From: Platynereis dumerilii
Lineage: Eukaryota > Annelida > Polychaeta > Phyllodocida > Nereididae
Direction: 5' to 3'
DNA: 64,000 bases
Assembly (NCBI GenBank): GCA_026936325.1
Contig: JAPTHN010000015.1
Location: 806,001 to 870,000, forward strand
Position 1 is the first letter of the stretch; the number at the start of each line of letters is the position of its first letter. The notes under the pieces were generated by a model. It was not told where the DNA came from and searched no databases. It saw nothing but the letters and a program-made list of their open reading frames with translations. This document shows, one piece after another, positions 21,791 to 31,934 of this stretch. The translations under genes were made by a program, and so were the position numbers.

Positions 21791-22811
21791 TATATTGTTT
21801 TCCTAGTTAATAAATCTCCATAAAGTAACAGAATAAATACAATTGAGCATTTTTGATATCACAAAGCAAAAACATTGGCTTTGTATGGACACGTGAATAA
21901 GTGAGAATGCATTCTTTTTGGACCCTTTTCTGACCACAATTTAACATGCACTAAATGGCATAAGTAGATTGAATACCACCAAACTTCTGATGAGTGAAAA
22001 TCATCAATTTCACGGGCAAAGTGTATGCTAAAGTTTCAAAACTTTCCTTTTGTCTCATGATTTCCAAACATTTTCATTCAAAGCAGTGGACTGGATATTT
22101 GCCAGCAATCATGCTTTGTGAAAGTAGTTTGGCGTAGTAATATGGACAGCTGTTGTGCGACCTGATCTGGTGATCTGTCCAAAACATCAAATTATTGTTG
22201 ACCCAATTCGATTTTCCAGGGACTGTCAGCATTCTGCTGCCACTTGACAGTCCCGAACAGAGACAGGTAAATACCGCTTTCCAACAATCTATTCTGTGAA
22301 GGATTGGATCAGTGTCAACAGAGGGCACCATAGCAAAGAACATTCTCAACATGAGCCTTGAATCCACCTGGTGGCTGGCTTCCATTATGAAAACAAGAAA
22401 CTTGGTTAGCCTTTAAATAAAACAATCTTGCAATGTTTCAGATGAATATTCAAGAAGCCATAGGGCAAGCATTTTAAGGGGGAAATTCTTTCAAATCTCC
22501 GCTAACCATAAACAAGAGACAGATTGTAAAATGTGTTTTTTAGCAGAGACTAAACTGACTTTTCATTTTCGTCATGTGCTATGATTTTTGACGAACTCTA
22601 TTCAAACTAAACTTTGATCTTAGTATCTGCAAGTGGAACCACGTTTTTAAAATGACTTTTAAAATAATACAATCACTTTACATTGCCTTAGAAATTTAAG
22701 TTAGAATAAAGTCATGTAAATTTTACAGACCTACTGCTACTTCCAACAAAGAAAAGTATCTTTTTCTGATATGTAGAACAGTTACTGACTTTGCCATTAC
22801 TTCTTACAAAT

Positions 22812-22911
22812 TTAAGGATCATTTTCGTGGAAAGGATCTGCCATCTATTTCGGCTTCTTCTTCTTCTTCTGCTGTGTGCTAGATACCCCGGTTCGCCGGG
22901 TAGCTTCACTC
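22812..22911 (-). other. Possible non-coding 5' exon
   Basis: On the minus strand TTCCTTTCCTTGCAG precedes about 100 nt containing a (GAA)n run, and GTAAGAAG follows. If real it could be an upstream exon of the membrane-protein gene whose ATG is at 19091. There is no coding or expression support, and the edges may be fortuitous. Confidence 0.2.
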
Positions 22912-22984
22912 TGCAAGGAAAGGAAACAGGTTCATTAGAAAGTTCCCAGTTGATCCCACCCTTTTAGAGGAGCTGCACAGATCT

Positions 22985-23132
22985 GTGTCAGTCTAGTATT
23001 GTCAGTCCACTCTGTTCTGGATTTAGGTTGTTATGCTTCGTTTGCTTCCATTTCCCTTTTTTTTTTGGTGTCAGTCTAGTGTTGTCAGTCCACTCAGTTC
23101 TAAGTTAGGTTCTTATGGTTTGTTTGTTTCCT
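22985..23132 (-). repeat. LINE 3'-terminal tandem repeat (~84-bp period)
   Basis: Two copies of a ~64-bp block (22985-23048 and 23069-23132) share GTGTCAGTCTAGT, TTGTCAGTCCACTC, AGTTCT..TTAGGTT and TTGTTTCC-type words on the plus strand. The second block is preceded by a T run at 23058-23067, i.e. an A run after the block on the LINE sense strand. The layout suggests a duplicated LINE tail or a fragment of a sister copy directly downstream. Confidence 0.65.
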
Positions 23133-23185
23133 TTCTTCCTTAGTTTTACAGGTAGTTCACTGTGTCATGTTACTTGTTGTGTTTT

Positions 23186-26100
23186 TTAGTTGTTTCTTGT
23201 GTTCTGTTCACTGTCGTTGAGCTGCTCAAGGTTGCGTTTCAACGTTACTGCTACGTTTTCAAGGACTGGTGTCGATCTACTGAACATGTTTTCATATTTG
23301 ACTGTTAGGCCGTTTTGTCTTGTTACAGGGCATTCTTCCAGGACATGTCTTTGTGTTTCGGCGGTTTGTTTGCATAGTCTGCATACGTTGTCGCTGTACT
23401 TGTTTTTGTAGTTGTCTTTGACATCTATCATTCTGTTTCTTGCCTTAAAGATGATACTTGTTTGTTCCCTGGTAAGGGTGTTCGTGTATGTCGCTTTTTC
23501 ATTTCGTAGGTATCCCCGAGTGAGATGCGTAGTTTTGCTCTTTGTTTCTGCCATTTCGAATAGGTGTTCCCTGAACTTTCGGTGTATGGTTTTCCGTATG
23601 TATTTCTTTGATTGGTGTCTGGTCATATCTGTGAGGGCATTGAGGTTAATGTTATATTTGGCCGCAGTGTCTTCAACATTTCTCATCCATTGTGTTTTTT
23701 CTATGTCCTGGGTGAGGTATCTGGTAAGAGAGGTTGGGTTTTTTGTGATTCTATAGTACATGTTGATTTTCTTCTTGTCTATTATCCTTTCTGCATCCAT
23801 TAGGTTGGTTTCGATGTATAGAGCCTCCCTCGGTGTGCTAAACGGCGTCATTAGCATACGTTTAATGATGTCATCCAGGATTTTGTTTATGGTTTTTATT
23901 TCTGTTTTTGTAGGTAGCCATGTCTCGCATGCATATGTGATTACTGGTATAATGCATGTTTCTAGGAGTTTCCAAGCAGTTTTCATTTGTATGTTTCTGA
24001 AGGCTTTGTTGTACAGCAAGTTTAAGATTGTCTGGTATGCTGCTTCGGTCTTTCCTTTGATTGTTTGTAGATGATCTTTTAAGTTGAGTTTGTTATTCAT
24101 TATGAGTCCTAGATATTTGTACTTATCCGTATATTCTAGTTCCATTTTTCCTAGGTATATTCTTTTGTACGGTTCCCGGTTGTTTGGGTCTCCTCCTATT
24201 TTTAGTATTTTGGATTTATCCTTACCGAAGCTTATGTGGTACTTGTTAGCTATGTAGTCAGTGTTGTCTACCAGTTTCCTCAGGTCTTCCAGATTGTCCG
24301 CTATCAACGCTACATCATCCATCCATAGTAGGGTGTTGATTCTGCTGTCTGTACCTGGGATGGTGGCTCCAATATCTTCATATTTGTTGATTTTGCTGAT
24401 TTCGTCCATTAGTAGTGCATATTGGATGACTGACAGGACGCCTCCTTGTCGTATACTGTCATTGATGTGTATTTTTTCCGTCATTCCGTGCTGAGTCCTT
24501 ATTTGTGCCTTCAAATTTTTGTTAAGTTCCTCCGCTATTTTCCAAGTTCTGTCCATTAGTCCCTCCTTATGTAGAACATACATAATTGCTTTGAGCCATG
24601 CTTTGTCGTATGCTTTTGTCACATCGAGAAATACAACATATGTTGGTCGTTTTTTTGTTTTATTTCCTCTGATAATGGTTTTTAGTACATTTATATGGTC
24701 TGTTGTTGCCCGCTTTTTCGTGCCTCCTGCCTGTTCATCAGTTATGTTGATTTTTTCTAGTATCCTCTCATTGATGATACGTTCGAACATTTTCCCGATG
24801 TTGCTGCTTAGTGTAATCCCTCGTTCAGATGAACATTTTCCCTTTACTCCTTTGCCTTTGTAGAGTCTTGTGATAAAGCTTTCTGTCCAGTCGTTCGGTA
24901 TGTCTGCTGTTATTAGTATTTTGTTAAGTATCTTCCTCAGCTTTTCCCTATTTCTGGGGTTCATTCTTTTTAGAGCTTCATTGGGTATGTCGTCTGGGCC
25001 TGCGGCCTTCTTTTCCTTCATCTTCCTTAGTGCCATGTTTATTTCTTTTTTGCTGATAGGTATCGGTTTAGGTAGTTCTTTCATATTCGTTTGTATAATT
25101 TCATATTCCTGGCAGATTTTGTTGGTCCAGTTTTCACAGTATCCCTTTCCCTCCCATGGTTTGTATAGTTCGTTGTAGTATTTGGCTATTTCAGCCTTTG
25201 CTTCAGCGGGATCGGTCACTTTTCTGTCATCTTCTGTTACAAGGTCATATTCCGGGCAGCTGTTTCCTTTTAGTTGGTTTCTTAGTTTCCAGAAATGTGG
25301 TGATTTGACTCCTCCCTCTTTGATGAGCTTGTTTGCTATTTCTTGTGTTCTCTTTTTTTGATCGGCTTCAATCATCCGTTGGAGTTTCTGTCTCGCCTCC
25401 ATATATTTGTCGTAGAGTATTTTCTTGTTACGTCCGTTACTTCTGCATTCCTTTTCAAATTTTTTCTTTTCTTCCTTCATTATTTTGCGTTGTTGCTTCC
25501 CAAGTGGGCCAGTTTTTTGTTTTTCTCTTCTTACTTGTTTTTTTCTTGAGACTTTTCTTAGTGCCTCTTTTATTGTTGCTGTAAGGTCCTCGTATGATTC
25601 TAGGTTTCCTGTTTTGCTGAATTCATTGTTGTACTTTTTCCAGTCTGTTTCATTATTAAATTCCCACATCATTGTTCCTTTATGCGCTTTTTTTGCTTGT
25701 ACTTTGAACTTTGCAATTATGGTGTTGTGATCAGTCTCGTTTTTCCCTTTCGGTCGGTGGGTGCCCATTTCATCAATATAGATTTCTACGAGGTTGTCCT
25801 TGGTTTCTGCGTCCGTTATGATGTAGTCGATCACTGATCGTTCGTCTTCTTTGTTTCTGTTGACCCTTGTCCATTTTATTGTGTCTTCTTGGTTGTTGAT
25901 TGGCATTGTCCCGGTAGTTCTCAGTGTACGTTGCAGTATTTTTCCGTTGCGGCTCTCTTTTTGTGATACACTCTCCGATTCCAGTTCTATTTTCGCATTG
26001 AAGTCTCCAGCCAGTATTACATGTCCGTCTCTCTTGAGTCTTATTACCTGGGTACTTAGTTGCGAGTATTCATGTTCGACTTTTTCTTTCTTTTCATTTT

Positions 26101-26557
26101 CCTGTTTGCCATAGAAGCCTCCAATGTGTATGCTACCTTGTTTAGACTTAACTTTGACCCATGCTATTTCCATATCACTTTCCTTCTCAACGTCTACGTC
26201 GGTGGTATGGTTTGCTATGTCGTTTCTCGCCGCGATGGCCACTCCTCCTGCTTTACTTGGTTTAGTTTCTTTTATCCAGGTGTAGTTGTCCAGGTTTGGG
26301 CATTTGCTTGTTTTAGTTTCGGTTAGAACAATTATATGTGGTCTGTCTATATTGATTATGGTTTGTAGGCTTTCAAGCTTCGAATTTATACCATTAATAT
26401 TGTTATACCATATCGTAAGGCAGTTAGTAAGAACTTTCTTAGCACTTCGTCTAGTTTTTTTCCTACCTGGTGTTGTTCTCCTATCTTTGGTTGTAGTATC
26501 AGCTCTCCGTTGGTTCCCGTTATCCCTCCTTTCTAGTTCATTCGGTTGTCTGTTCAT
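23186..26557 (-). CDS. LINE ORF2: endonuclease-reverse transcriptase
   Basis: The 1123-residue product would nick target DNA and reverse-transcribe the element RNA. Residues ~45-285 form an AP-like endonuclease: NNINGINSK (52-60), LTETK (78-82), AGDFNAKI (183-190), VIDYIITD (242-249) and TDHNTI (275-280). Residues ~496-830 form the RT: KAAGPDDIPNEAL, RGITLSSNIGKMFERIINER (579-598), motif A FLDVTKAYDKAW (643-654), motif B IRQGGVLS (702-709) and motif C WMDDVALIAD (745-754), which has Trp where most RTs have Tyr or Phe before xDD. Near the end CRLC..H..C (C1059, C1062, H1071, C1076) is the CCHC finger common to LINE C-termini. The frame is unbroken and of normal length. Confidence 0.95.
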   Translation of the reverse strand: MNRQPNELERRDNGNQRRADTTTKDRRTTPGRKKTRRSAKKVLTNCLTIWYNNINGINSKLESLQTIINIDRPHIIVLTETKTSKCPNLDNYTWIKETKPSKAGGVAIAARNDIANHTTDVDVEKESDMEIAWVKVKSKQGSIHIGGFYGKQENEKKEKVEHEYSQLSTQVIRLKRDGHVILAGDFNAKIELESESVSQKESRNGKILQRTLRTTGTMPINNQEDTIKWTRVNRNKEDERSVIDYIITDAETKDNLVEIYIDEMGTHRPKGKNETDHNTIIAKFKVQAKKAHKGTMMWEFNNETDWKKYNNEFSKTGNLESYEDLTATIKEALRKVSRKKQVRREKQKTGPLGKQQRKIMKEEKKKFEKECRSNGRNKKILYDKYMEARQKLQRMIEADQKKRTQEIANKLIKEGGVKSPHFWKLRNQLKGNSCPEYDLVTEDDRKVTDPAEAKAEIAKYYNELYKPWEGKGYCENWTNKICQEYEIIQTNMKELPKPIPISKKEINMALRKMKEKKAAGPDDIPNEALKRMNPRNREKLRKILNKILITADIPNDWTESFITRLYKGKGVKGKCSSERGITLSSNIGKMFERIINERILEKINITDEQAGGTKKRATTDHINVLKTIIRGNKTKKRPTYVVFLDVTKAYDKAWLKAIMYVLHKEGLMDRTWKIAEELNKNLKAQIRTQHGMTEKIHINDSIRQGGVLSVIQYALLMDEISKINKYEDIGATIPGTDSRINTLLWMDDVALIADNLEDLRKLVDNTDYIANKYHISFGKDKSKILKIGGDPNNREPYKRIYLGKMELEYTDKYKYLGLIMNNKLNLKDHLQTIKGKTEAAYQTILNLLYNKAFRNIQMKTAWKLLETCIIPVITYACETWLPTKTEIKTINKILDDIIKRMLMTPFSTPREALYIETNLMDAERIIDKKKINMYYRITKNPTSLTRYLTQDIEKTQWMRNVEDTAAKYNINLNALTDMTRHQSKKYIRKTIHRKFREHLFEMAETKSKTTHLTRGYLRNEKATYTNTLTREQTSIIFKARNRMIDVKDNYKNKYSDNVCRLCKQTAETQRHVLEECPVTRQNGLTVKYENMFSRSTPVLENVAVTLKRNLEQLNDSEQNTRNN

Positions 26558-26619
26558 GTTCGTTTTGTTATTTCGGTTATTCCGTGTTGTTATAGTGTTG
26601 TTATGTAGTTGTTTTCATT

Positions 26620-29160
26620 TCAGTATGGGCTTCCGTCTCTCTGTCTTCTTTCGTGTCTGTATAATTCGTAGATTTGATACCGTATTTCCTCTATTACTTT
26701 CTCCGCTCGGTCTGGGCTGGCTTTGATAATTACTGTTGCATCTTCTTTGTTTTCGTGTATCGTTATTTGCGCTTTGTAGGTCCGTTGTAGTTGCTGTATA
26801 TTTTTTCCCTCTCGGCCGATGATGTGTGGCATTTCTTGTTTACGTATCGATATCGTTGTCTTTTTCTGGTTTATGGCTAAATTTCCTGGTAGGGCTTGGT
26901 AGTCGATGTCGGTTGCGATTCGTTCAACTCCGTGGTCAGTCAGTGTAGTTCCGTTCTCCTCTAGTATCTGATTGGCCCTCAGCCTCCACACTCGTGCCAA
27001 GTTGACATAATATACATTCCGGTCGCGTAGTGTTGAGTTGAAAAGTTCTGTTTCTTTTCTTTGGGCGTCAGTGCCATCGGTCGGTGGTAGCTCACTTATC
27101 CGTATCTGTGTCAGTGTTAGTCTCCCCAGGTCTCGTGCCACACAATCTATTCTCTTGCACAGTTCTCTCCCGTTTTCTCCCCGTTTGATGTCTTTCGTCC
27201 CGGTTATCAATATCACTTGGTCCGCCTCTTCGACTCTTCTAATTACTTCTGGGTTTCGTGTCATTTTCTCGAGTGAGTCTATGTTGGTGTCGTATTCTAA
27301 GTTCTGGTATGTTTTATCTCGCGTGGTTTCCCGTAGTTGCTGCATAAGCCGGTGTTTGCTTATGTCTGTTATTATCAGTATTTTTGACTTTTCAATTGGT
27401 CCGGTTTTGACTCTGATGTTGTCGTCCTCATCTTCGTCCGTTTCTGTTTTGGTCGTGTCATGTCGTTTTCTCTGTCCTAGGGTTTCGGTTTCGTTTTTTC
27501 GTCTGCCGTGTTCCTGCGTTTTCTTCATCTTCGGGGCGATTGGTGTTTTCTCTGGCTCATCTTCAGTGTCGGTGCTCAGCCTTTTTCCGGATTTCTTTTT
27601 TGCTGTTTTGACCTGTAGGTAAGCTTCATTTCCATCCGGGATGTCCTTGTGGGTTGCAGGTTCTTTGTGTGGTTCTTGTACTTTCTGTCTTTTGGGGTTC
27701 TTCGTGTCATCTTCTGCTTCGTGGTTTCTTTTCTTGTCTTCTTTCAGTTGCATTATGAGTTTTTCTTGGGCGTCGTTCAGTTGCTTAACCTCTTCCACAT
27801 ACTCTTTGTATTGTTCATTAGCCTCCATTAGTTCGTCAATTTCTTCTCTTTGCTCGTCATTTTTTTTCTTTAGTGCATTTGTTATCTTTTCTATTTCTGT
27901 TGTTTCTTTGTCGTATCTGTCTCTTAGTTTTTGGTACTCGATTTCCCATCTCTTTTCAGTTTTCTCTAGTTGTTCTTTCATCTGTGTTTCTTGTTGTTGC
28001 ATGATGGTCTGTTGTTCTTTAAGCTGTTCAATTTGTCTCTTGTATTTTTCAATTTCCTCTTGGTCCTGGTTGCTTAATTTTTCCCTCATTTTCTCATTTC
28101 TTGCCTTCAGCTCGGTGTTCGCATCTGTCAGTGCTTCCGTTCTCTCATTCAGGACCTTGTTAAGTTTTTTCAGTTCCGTTATTCTATCTGTTTGGTCCGG
28201 TAAGATTCCTTTTTTGTTGCTTGTTTTCGTGCCTTCTTCTTTGAGCTCCTTGATTGTCTGTTGCAATTCTTTGATTTCTTGTTCTCGTTTTTGTAGTTCG
28301 ATTTGGCATTCGTTAGATCTTCCTGCCACGTTCGTTATTTTTCTCGTCAGGTCTGCGATTCGGTCGTCTTTGGTTTTCAGGAGTTCGTTTTTCACTTTCA
28401 CTTGCTGTTTCAGTTCGCTTATTCGTTCCGTGTTCACTGGGCCATGTCTGCTTTTTGTTTGAGGGTCTTTCGGTGATGTCGGTATCCCTTTAGCGAGTTT
28501 GAGGAAGTCCGGGGTGCTTCGTGCTCTTTGTCTTGCTGATTTGCGTATTGTTTCATCATCCTGTAAGAAAAGATTTTTATTAGATTTCTTTTGGCATTTT
28601 CTTTTACTTGTTTTTATTTGTTCCTGTTCTATGTTTACATTGTGGTCAACAGGGTTCTTGGTTACGGGATTTGGTACAGGTGGATTATCAGTTTCTGATT
28701 CGGGTTCTTCCACACTGGGGTTTCTGTTTATGGCATTTGTTGTTGTTTTTTCTGAATCAGTGGGTGTGCTTTCTCTGGTATCATTTCTACTGTCATCATA
28801 CATTTCGGCGTCTATATAATTGCTACCCAGGGTTATTTCAATCTTGGCTGTTCTTACCTCGTCAAGTAGGTTTTCCATTTCCTTTGATAGTTGCTTAACC
28901 GTGTCAGAGCTGGTATTTAATTCGTCATCTTCTCCCGGAGCACTTGCGAGCAGTTCATTTTCGTCAATCTCCGCTTCAGTTTCAGCTGTCTCTTCTCTGG
29001 TGTCCATATCCGTGTCGCTCAGTTGTCCTTCGTTCGTTTGCGTATTATTCGTGTTATTGATCGTATCAGTTACCGTGTGATTATCCGTGTTGTTATCCTT
29101 CGTGTTGTTATTTTCGTTCAGAGTTTCGTGTACTTCGTTGTTTTTCGCATGGTCGGCCAT
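26620..29160 (-). CDS. LINE ORF1: coiled coil + SGNH-like + KH domain
   Basis: The 846-residue product is expected to bind LINE RNA in a ribonucleoprotein. Residues 1-180 are acidic, Asn/Thr-rich and probably disordered. A basic patch (~184-215) precedes a long coiled coil (~245-478). Another basic linker (~480-575) leads to ~592-755, which reads KILIITDIS, VILITGTKDIK and LTDHGVERIATDI. This spacing resembles SGNH/GDSL hydrolase blocks I, III and V, but the GDS box is TDIS, so the nucleophile looks displaced or lost. Residues ~768-831 match a KH RNA-binding fold: hydrophobic strand, HIIGREGKNIQQLQ with the GxxG loop (G782-R-E-G785), then ITIHENKEDATVIIKA and a closing helix. ORF1 precedes ORF2 by 62 nt. 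Esterase-like ORF1 proteins are known in CR1-type LINEs; a KH domain in this position is not something I recognise. Confidence 0.85.
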   Translation of the reverse strand: MADHAKNNEVHETLNENNNTKDNNTDNHTVTDTINNTNNTQTNEGQLSDTDMDTREETAETEAEIDENELLASAPGEDDELNTSSDTVKQLSKEMENLLDEVRTAKIEITLGSNYIDAEMYDDSRNDTRESTPTDSEKTTTNAINRNPSVEEPESETDNPPVPNPVTKNPVDHNVNIEQEQIKTSKRKCQKKSNKNLFLQDDETIRKSARQRARSTPDFLKLAKGIPTSPKDPQTKSRHGPVNTERISELKQQVKVKNELLKTKDDRIADLTRKITNVAGRSNECQIELQKREQEIKELQQTIKELKEEGTKTSNKKGILPDQTDRITELKKLNKVLNERTEALTDANTELKARNEKMREKLSNQDQEEIEKYKRQIEQLKEQQTIMQQQETQMKEQLEKTEKRWEIEYQKLRDRYDKETTEIEKITNALKKKNDEQREEIDELMEANEQYKEYVEEVKQLNDAQEKLIMQLKEDKKRNHEAEDDTKNPKRQKVQEPHKEPATHKDIPDGNEAYLQVKTAKKKSGKRLSTDTEDEPEKTPIAPKMKKTQEHGRRKNETETLGQRKRHDTTKTETDEDEDDNIRVKTGPIEKSKILIITDISKHRLMQQLRETTRDKTYQNLEYDTNIDSLEKMTRNPEVIRRVEEADQVILITGTKDIKRGENGRELCKRIDCVARDLGRLTLTQIRISELPPTDGTDAQRKETELFNSTLRDRNVYYVNLARVWRLRANQILEENGTTLTDHGVERIATDIDYQALPGNLAINQKKTTISIRKQEMPHIIGREGKNIQQLQRTYKAQITIHENKEDATVIIKASPDRAEKVIEEIRYQIYELYRHERRQRDGSPY

Positions 29161-29480
29161 TTTGACCGGGCGTTTCCTTTTCTTGGCCAGTTCAGTGTCT
29201 TTTTAGTCGATATTCGTTCTGTTTTCGTTCTGTTTCTTCTTCGGTATCGTTACTCTTTGTTGTTCTTGTTCTTCTCAGTATGTTTTCGGGTCTATTAAGT
29301 TATTTGTTAAGTTGTTATACTAACTTTTTTCGTCGATTTTTCGGGAGCTCTTCTCAGGCTTGTCCGTCCAGATCGCCGGAATTATCAGGAAAGACGTCAG
29401 TCTTCTCAAAAGACAACTTGCTGGCGTATTTGGAAAGATTTGCGCATGTTAAAAGGGTGCCCCTGTTTTTCCTTTTCAGT
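29161..29480 (-). other. LINE 5' UTR and left boundary zone
   Basis: No frame of note. The T-rich plus-strand composition of the LINE continues to about 29330-29400 and then changes to mixed host-like sequence, so the element's 5' end probably lies there. No duplicated target was found against the 22.9-kb flank. Confidence 0.4.
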
Positions 29481-29776
29481 TTCTGAACATGTTTGAGGGT
29501 CACCCAGAATCAGAACAGAGACCTTTACTCAAGCAGGAACCAGTTTGTCATGTGGTACAGAATTCGTGACCCTCGTACACATTGCCATAATTAGTGTGGT
29601 AGTCAGATACTCTGCCAGCGAGAATTGACATCTAACACCTTCCGGGAATGCAAGATTGGAGTCTGCCATATTCAGAAACAAATCCTCGTTACCCGTGTGA
29701 CAAGAGTTATACAACTTTCCAAAAAACATCCTTTAAGTTTTACTCGAGTGAACAGTTTCTCAGTGAATGGTGCAAC

Positions 29777-30345
29777 AACGTGGCAGCACTGTAGTGACTA
29801 TACATGACTTCCTGTTTGATCAAAACATTGGCTTAGAGAAAGCACATGTTTCAGAAAAAGTCAATTCATATAAAATCAAATTGCTGTGCTATAACAAACA
29901 GCTAATAACTGTGTATGTAGTCACTGTGGACTAAAACTATGCAAAGTATAACCTTGAAACATCTTTGATATTTGATCAACAGCCTCCACAGTTTCAATGT
30001 GAGTTGGCAAAAGATTCTGTGTTGACATGGCCATAGGAGAATTTGTCTTACCTTCTCTTGTAAATTAGTGTAGTCCAAGTTGTCCCATTAAACTTTACAT
30101 TTAGGATATATCCCATGCATAATAGCTATAGTCCCTGCTGATAAAAGGATGCTGTGTTTCAACTATCATTTCTTGGTCAAAAAGGCCCTGGCTCTGCCAC
30201 ATGTTCTTTAATTTGCCCTGATAGTGTTTCAAGAGGCCCTGTTCCAAAATAGCAGGCTGGATTATCTTGTTTAGCACTGTTTGGCATTGACTGTTTGTTG
30301 TAAGCATCTGTCTTGAACCTCAGGTCAGCGGAGTGCACCAATTTA
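29777..30345. repeat. Dispersed repeat E, copy 1
   Basis: Matches 35565-36110 in the same orientation over ~550 bp. Shared words include TACATGACTTCCTG, GATCAAAACATTGGCTT, AGTCAATTCATATAAAATCA, ACTGTGTATGTAGTCAC, GACATGGCCATAGGAGAATT and TTACCTTCTCTTGTAAATT. On the minus strand one frame is similar in both copies (NKQSMPN.AKQ.NPAC.F.TG..ET), and the shared TTACCTTCTCTT reads as a splice-donor-like AGGTAAG. It could be a duplicated host segment or a transposon remnant; no family is recognised. Confidence 0.65.
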
Positions 30346-31934
30346 TATGTGAATCCCATATGAATGGTTGTGGGACCATGATACAATTACCATGTTGGTG
30401 GATGTGCTGTTGCTGGCCTTTACCAGGAGTAAAGCGCCAAGGGCGGCCAAATATATGCACTTCCATTGACAGGTATTTCCTTGCAACTCTTGCAACTCTT
30501 GCTGTTCCGCTAATAACTCTTCACTTGAGCACTAGTAGTGTTAGTCACTGTTTCATTAGACTTTTTTTTTTAAGCTCCAAAACCATGAAAATTGAGACTT
30601 ATTTGCAACTGGGCAATTTCAGGTTGGCTTGATACTAGAGGGCAGCTGAGTGTAGAACATCATCCAAACATCAGCCTTGGATCCCCCTGGTGGCTATTTC
30701 CATTGCGAATATCATTGGATCTTTGCTCGTCTGCTTAGGCCTACAAAAAAATTCTAATTCTGGTTATGATACACAGGCCATCAGATTCATTTAAAATTGA
30801 TTTAATAATTGTTAACTATCATTTTGCAAAAATCACAAGCAAGCAAATCAACAAACTTGGGAACCCCCATAATAAGGTATGATTTGAGTAATAATCTTTT
30901 AGTGAGAATTTTTGGGGACTATGAGAAGTCCTAAGGCCTCTCTTCTCATACTTTTCAGATCACAGGTAAGACACATTTTTTTATAAAATTGCACTGGATT
31001 AGTTACCGAGTTCCTTTTTGTGCCAGTTTCTTGCAGAAAACTACATACACATTAGGGAGGGACTGGCACCCCACATTTTGGAAATCTTGGGCTAATCAAA
31101 GCAAATTTTTTTTTTAGCTCATTGTATTGGTATTTAAACATTTCACTCGAAGTTTATAATCTAAACCTTCATTCTCCGGCCTTCCAAAATGTATACATTT
31201 TTTTTTTAATGAGACCGAGAGTCAACATTTTTTGACCATTCAAAAACTATTAGAGTTTTGGGAGGGCATTTGAGAACTAGCACCAATTTTTCTATCGGCT
31301 AAAATCTTTAAATTTAGACATTTTGGTGCTATTTTCGTCAGATTGAGAATTAGATTGAATTGGGCCAAGATTAAAAGTGGAAACTGAAAAATTAAGCCAG
31401 TTTTGAACTGCTCTCCTAAATAGTCCGGGAGCTGACCTCCAAAAAGTGGCTTAGTTTTCGATTTACCTAATCTCATGAGGTCACCATGATTTCTTGGTAC
31501 CGTTGGAAAGCCAAGACCTTGGGGCATATAGATCTTTTAGTGGAATGTTGGGAATCAGGTGCATAAGGTTGTAATCAAAGGGTTTCCATGGCAACCACAC
31601 AAAAAATCGGAAAATCAACAAATCTTAATTTGTCAGTATTTTTCAATCCATTTATTGGCTTGAATCAAACTAATCCTATGATTGCAATCCACTGTTGAAG
31701 CTTTATCAAAAATATGCTGAGTTATGCAAATTAGGTATTTAGCATATTGCCATATAAGGGAATATGTTTGCTTTTCGTTAGATGTAATCAGACTTGACTT
31801 TGATAAGTTCACCTGGAAAAACGAAAAATATCCTATGATTTGTATGTAATGTATGAAATGAAAGACAAGGATCTGTTGTTTAAAAAAATATAATATTTGA
31901 ATGCCCAGTTGCCATGGTAACAGAAATATGAGTA
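30346..31934. other. AT-rich non-coding stretch
   Basis: No exon is supported. GCCTTGGATCCCCCTGGTGG near 30681 resembles GCCTTGAATCCACCTGGTGG near 22355, a sign of another low-copy repeat. T runs lie near 31106 and 31198. A G/C-rich word pair marks the start of the next element at 31935. Confidence 0.4.

Larger units (their letters stand above)
22981..29420 (-). mobile_element. Full-length APE-type LINE with two intact ORFs
   Basis: The element runs right to left: a 5' UTR from roughly 29.4 kb (start uncertain), ORF1 (29160-26620), a 62-nt spacer, ORF2 (26557-23186) and a short 3' UTR ending in an A run near 23058-23067 or in the adjacent tandem copy to 22981. Both frames are open from end to end, so the insertion is recent or under constraint. 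The protein arrangement (large ORF1, then AP endonuclease-RT-CCHC ORF2) is that of APE-class non-LTR elements. I do not assign a clade: the SGNH-like ORF1 recalls the CR1/L2 side, while the RT has unusual motifs. No target duplication was found. Codon and base use (T-rich on the plus strand) contrasts with the neighbouring host DNA. Confidence 0.9.

Noticed and set aside
23190-29298. Many plus-strand hydrophobic open frames across the LINE
   Set aside because: They are antisense shadows of the two LINE ORFs, whose motifs and length are decisive.
22957-29459. Perfect 10-bp inverted pair CACCCTTTTA / TAAAAGGGTG bracketing the LINE
   Set aside because: LINEs do not carry TIRs, and a 10-bp match across 6.5 kb can arise by chance; it is not a target duplication because it is inverted.
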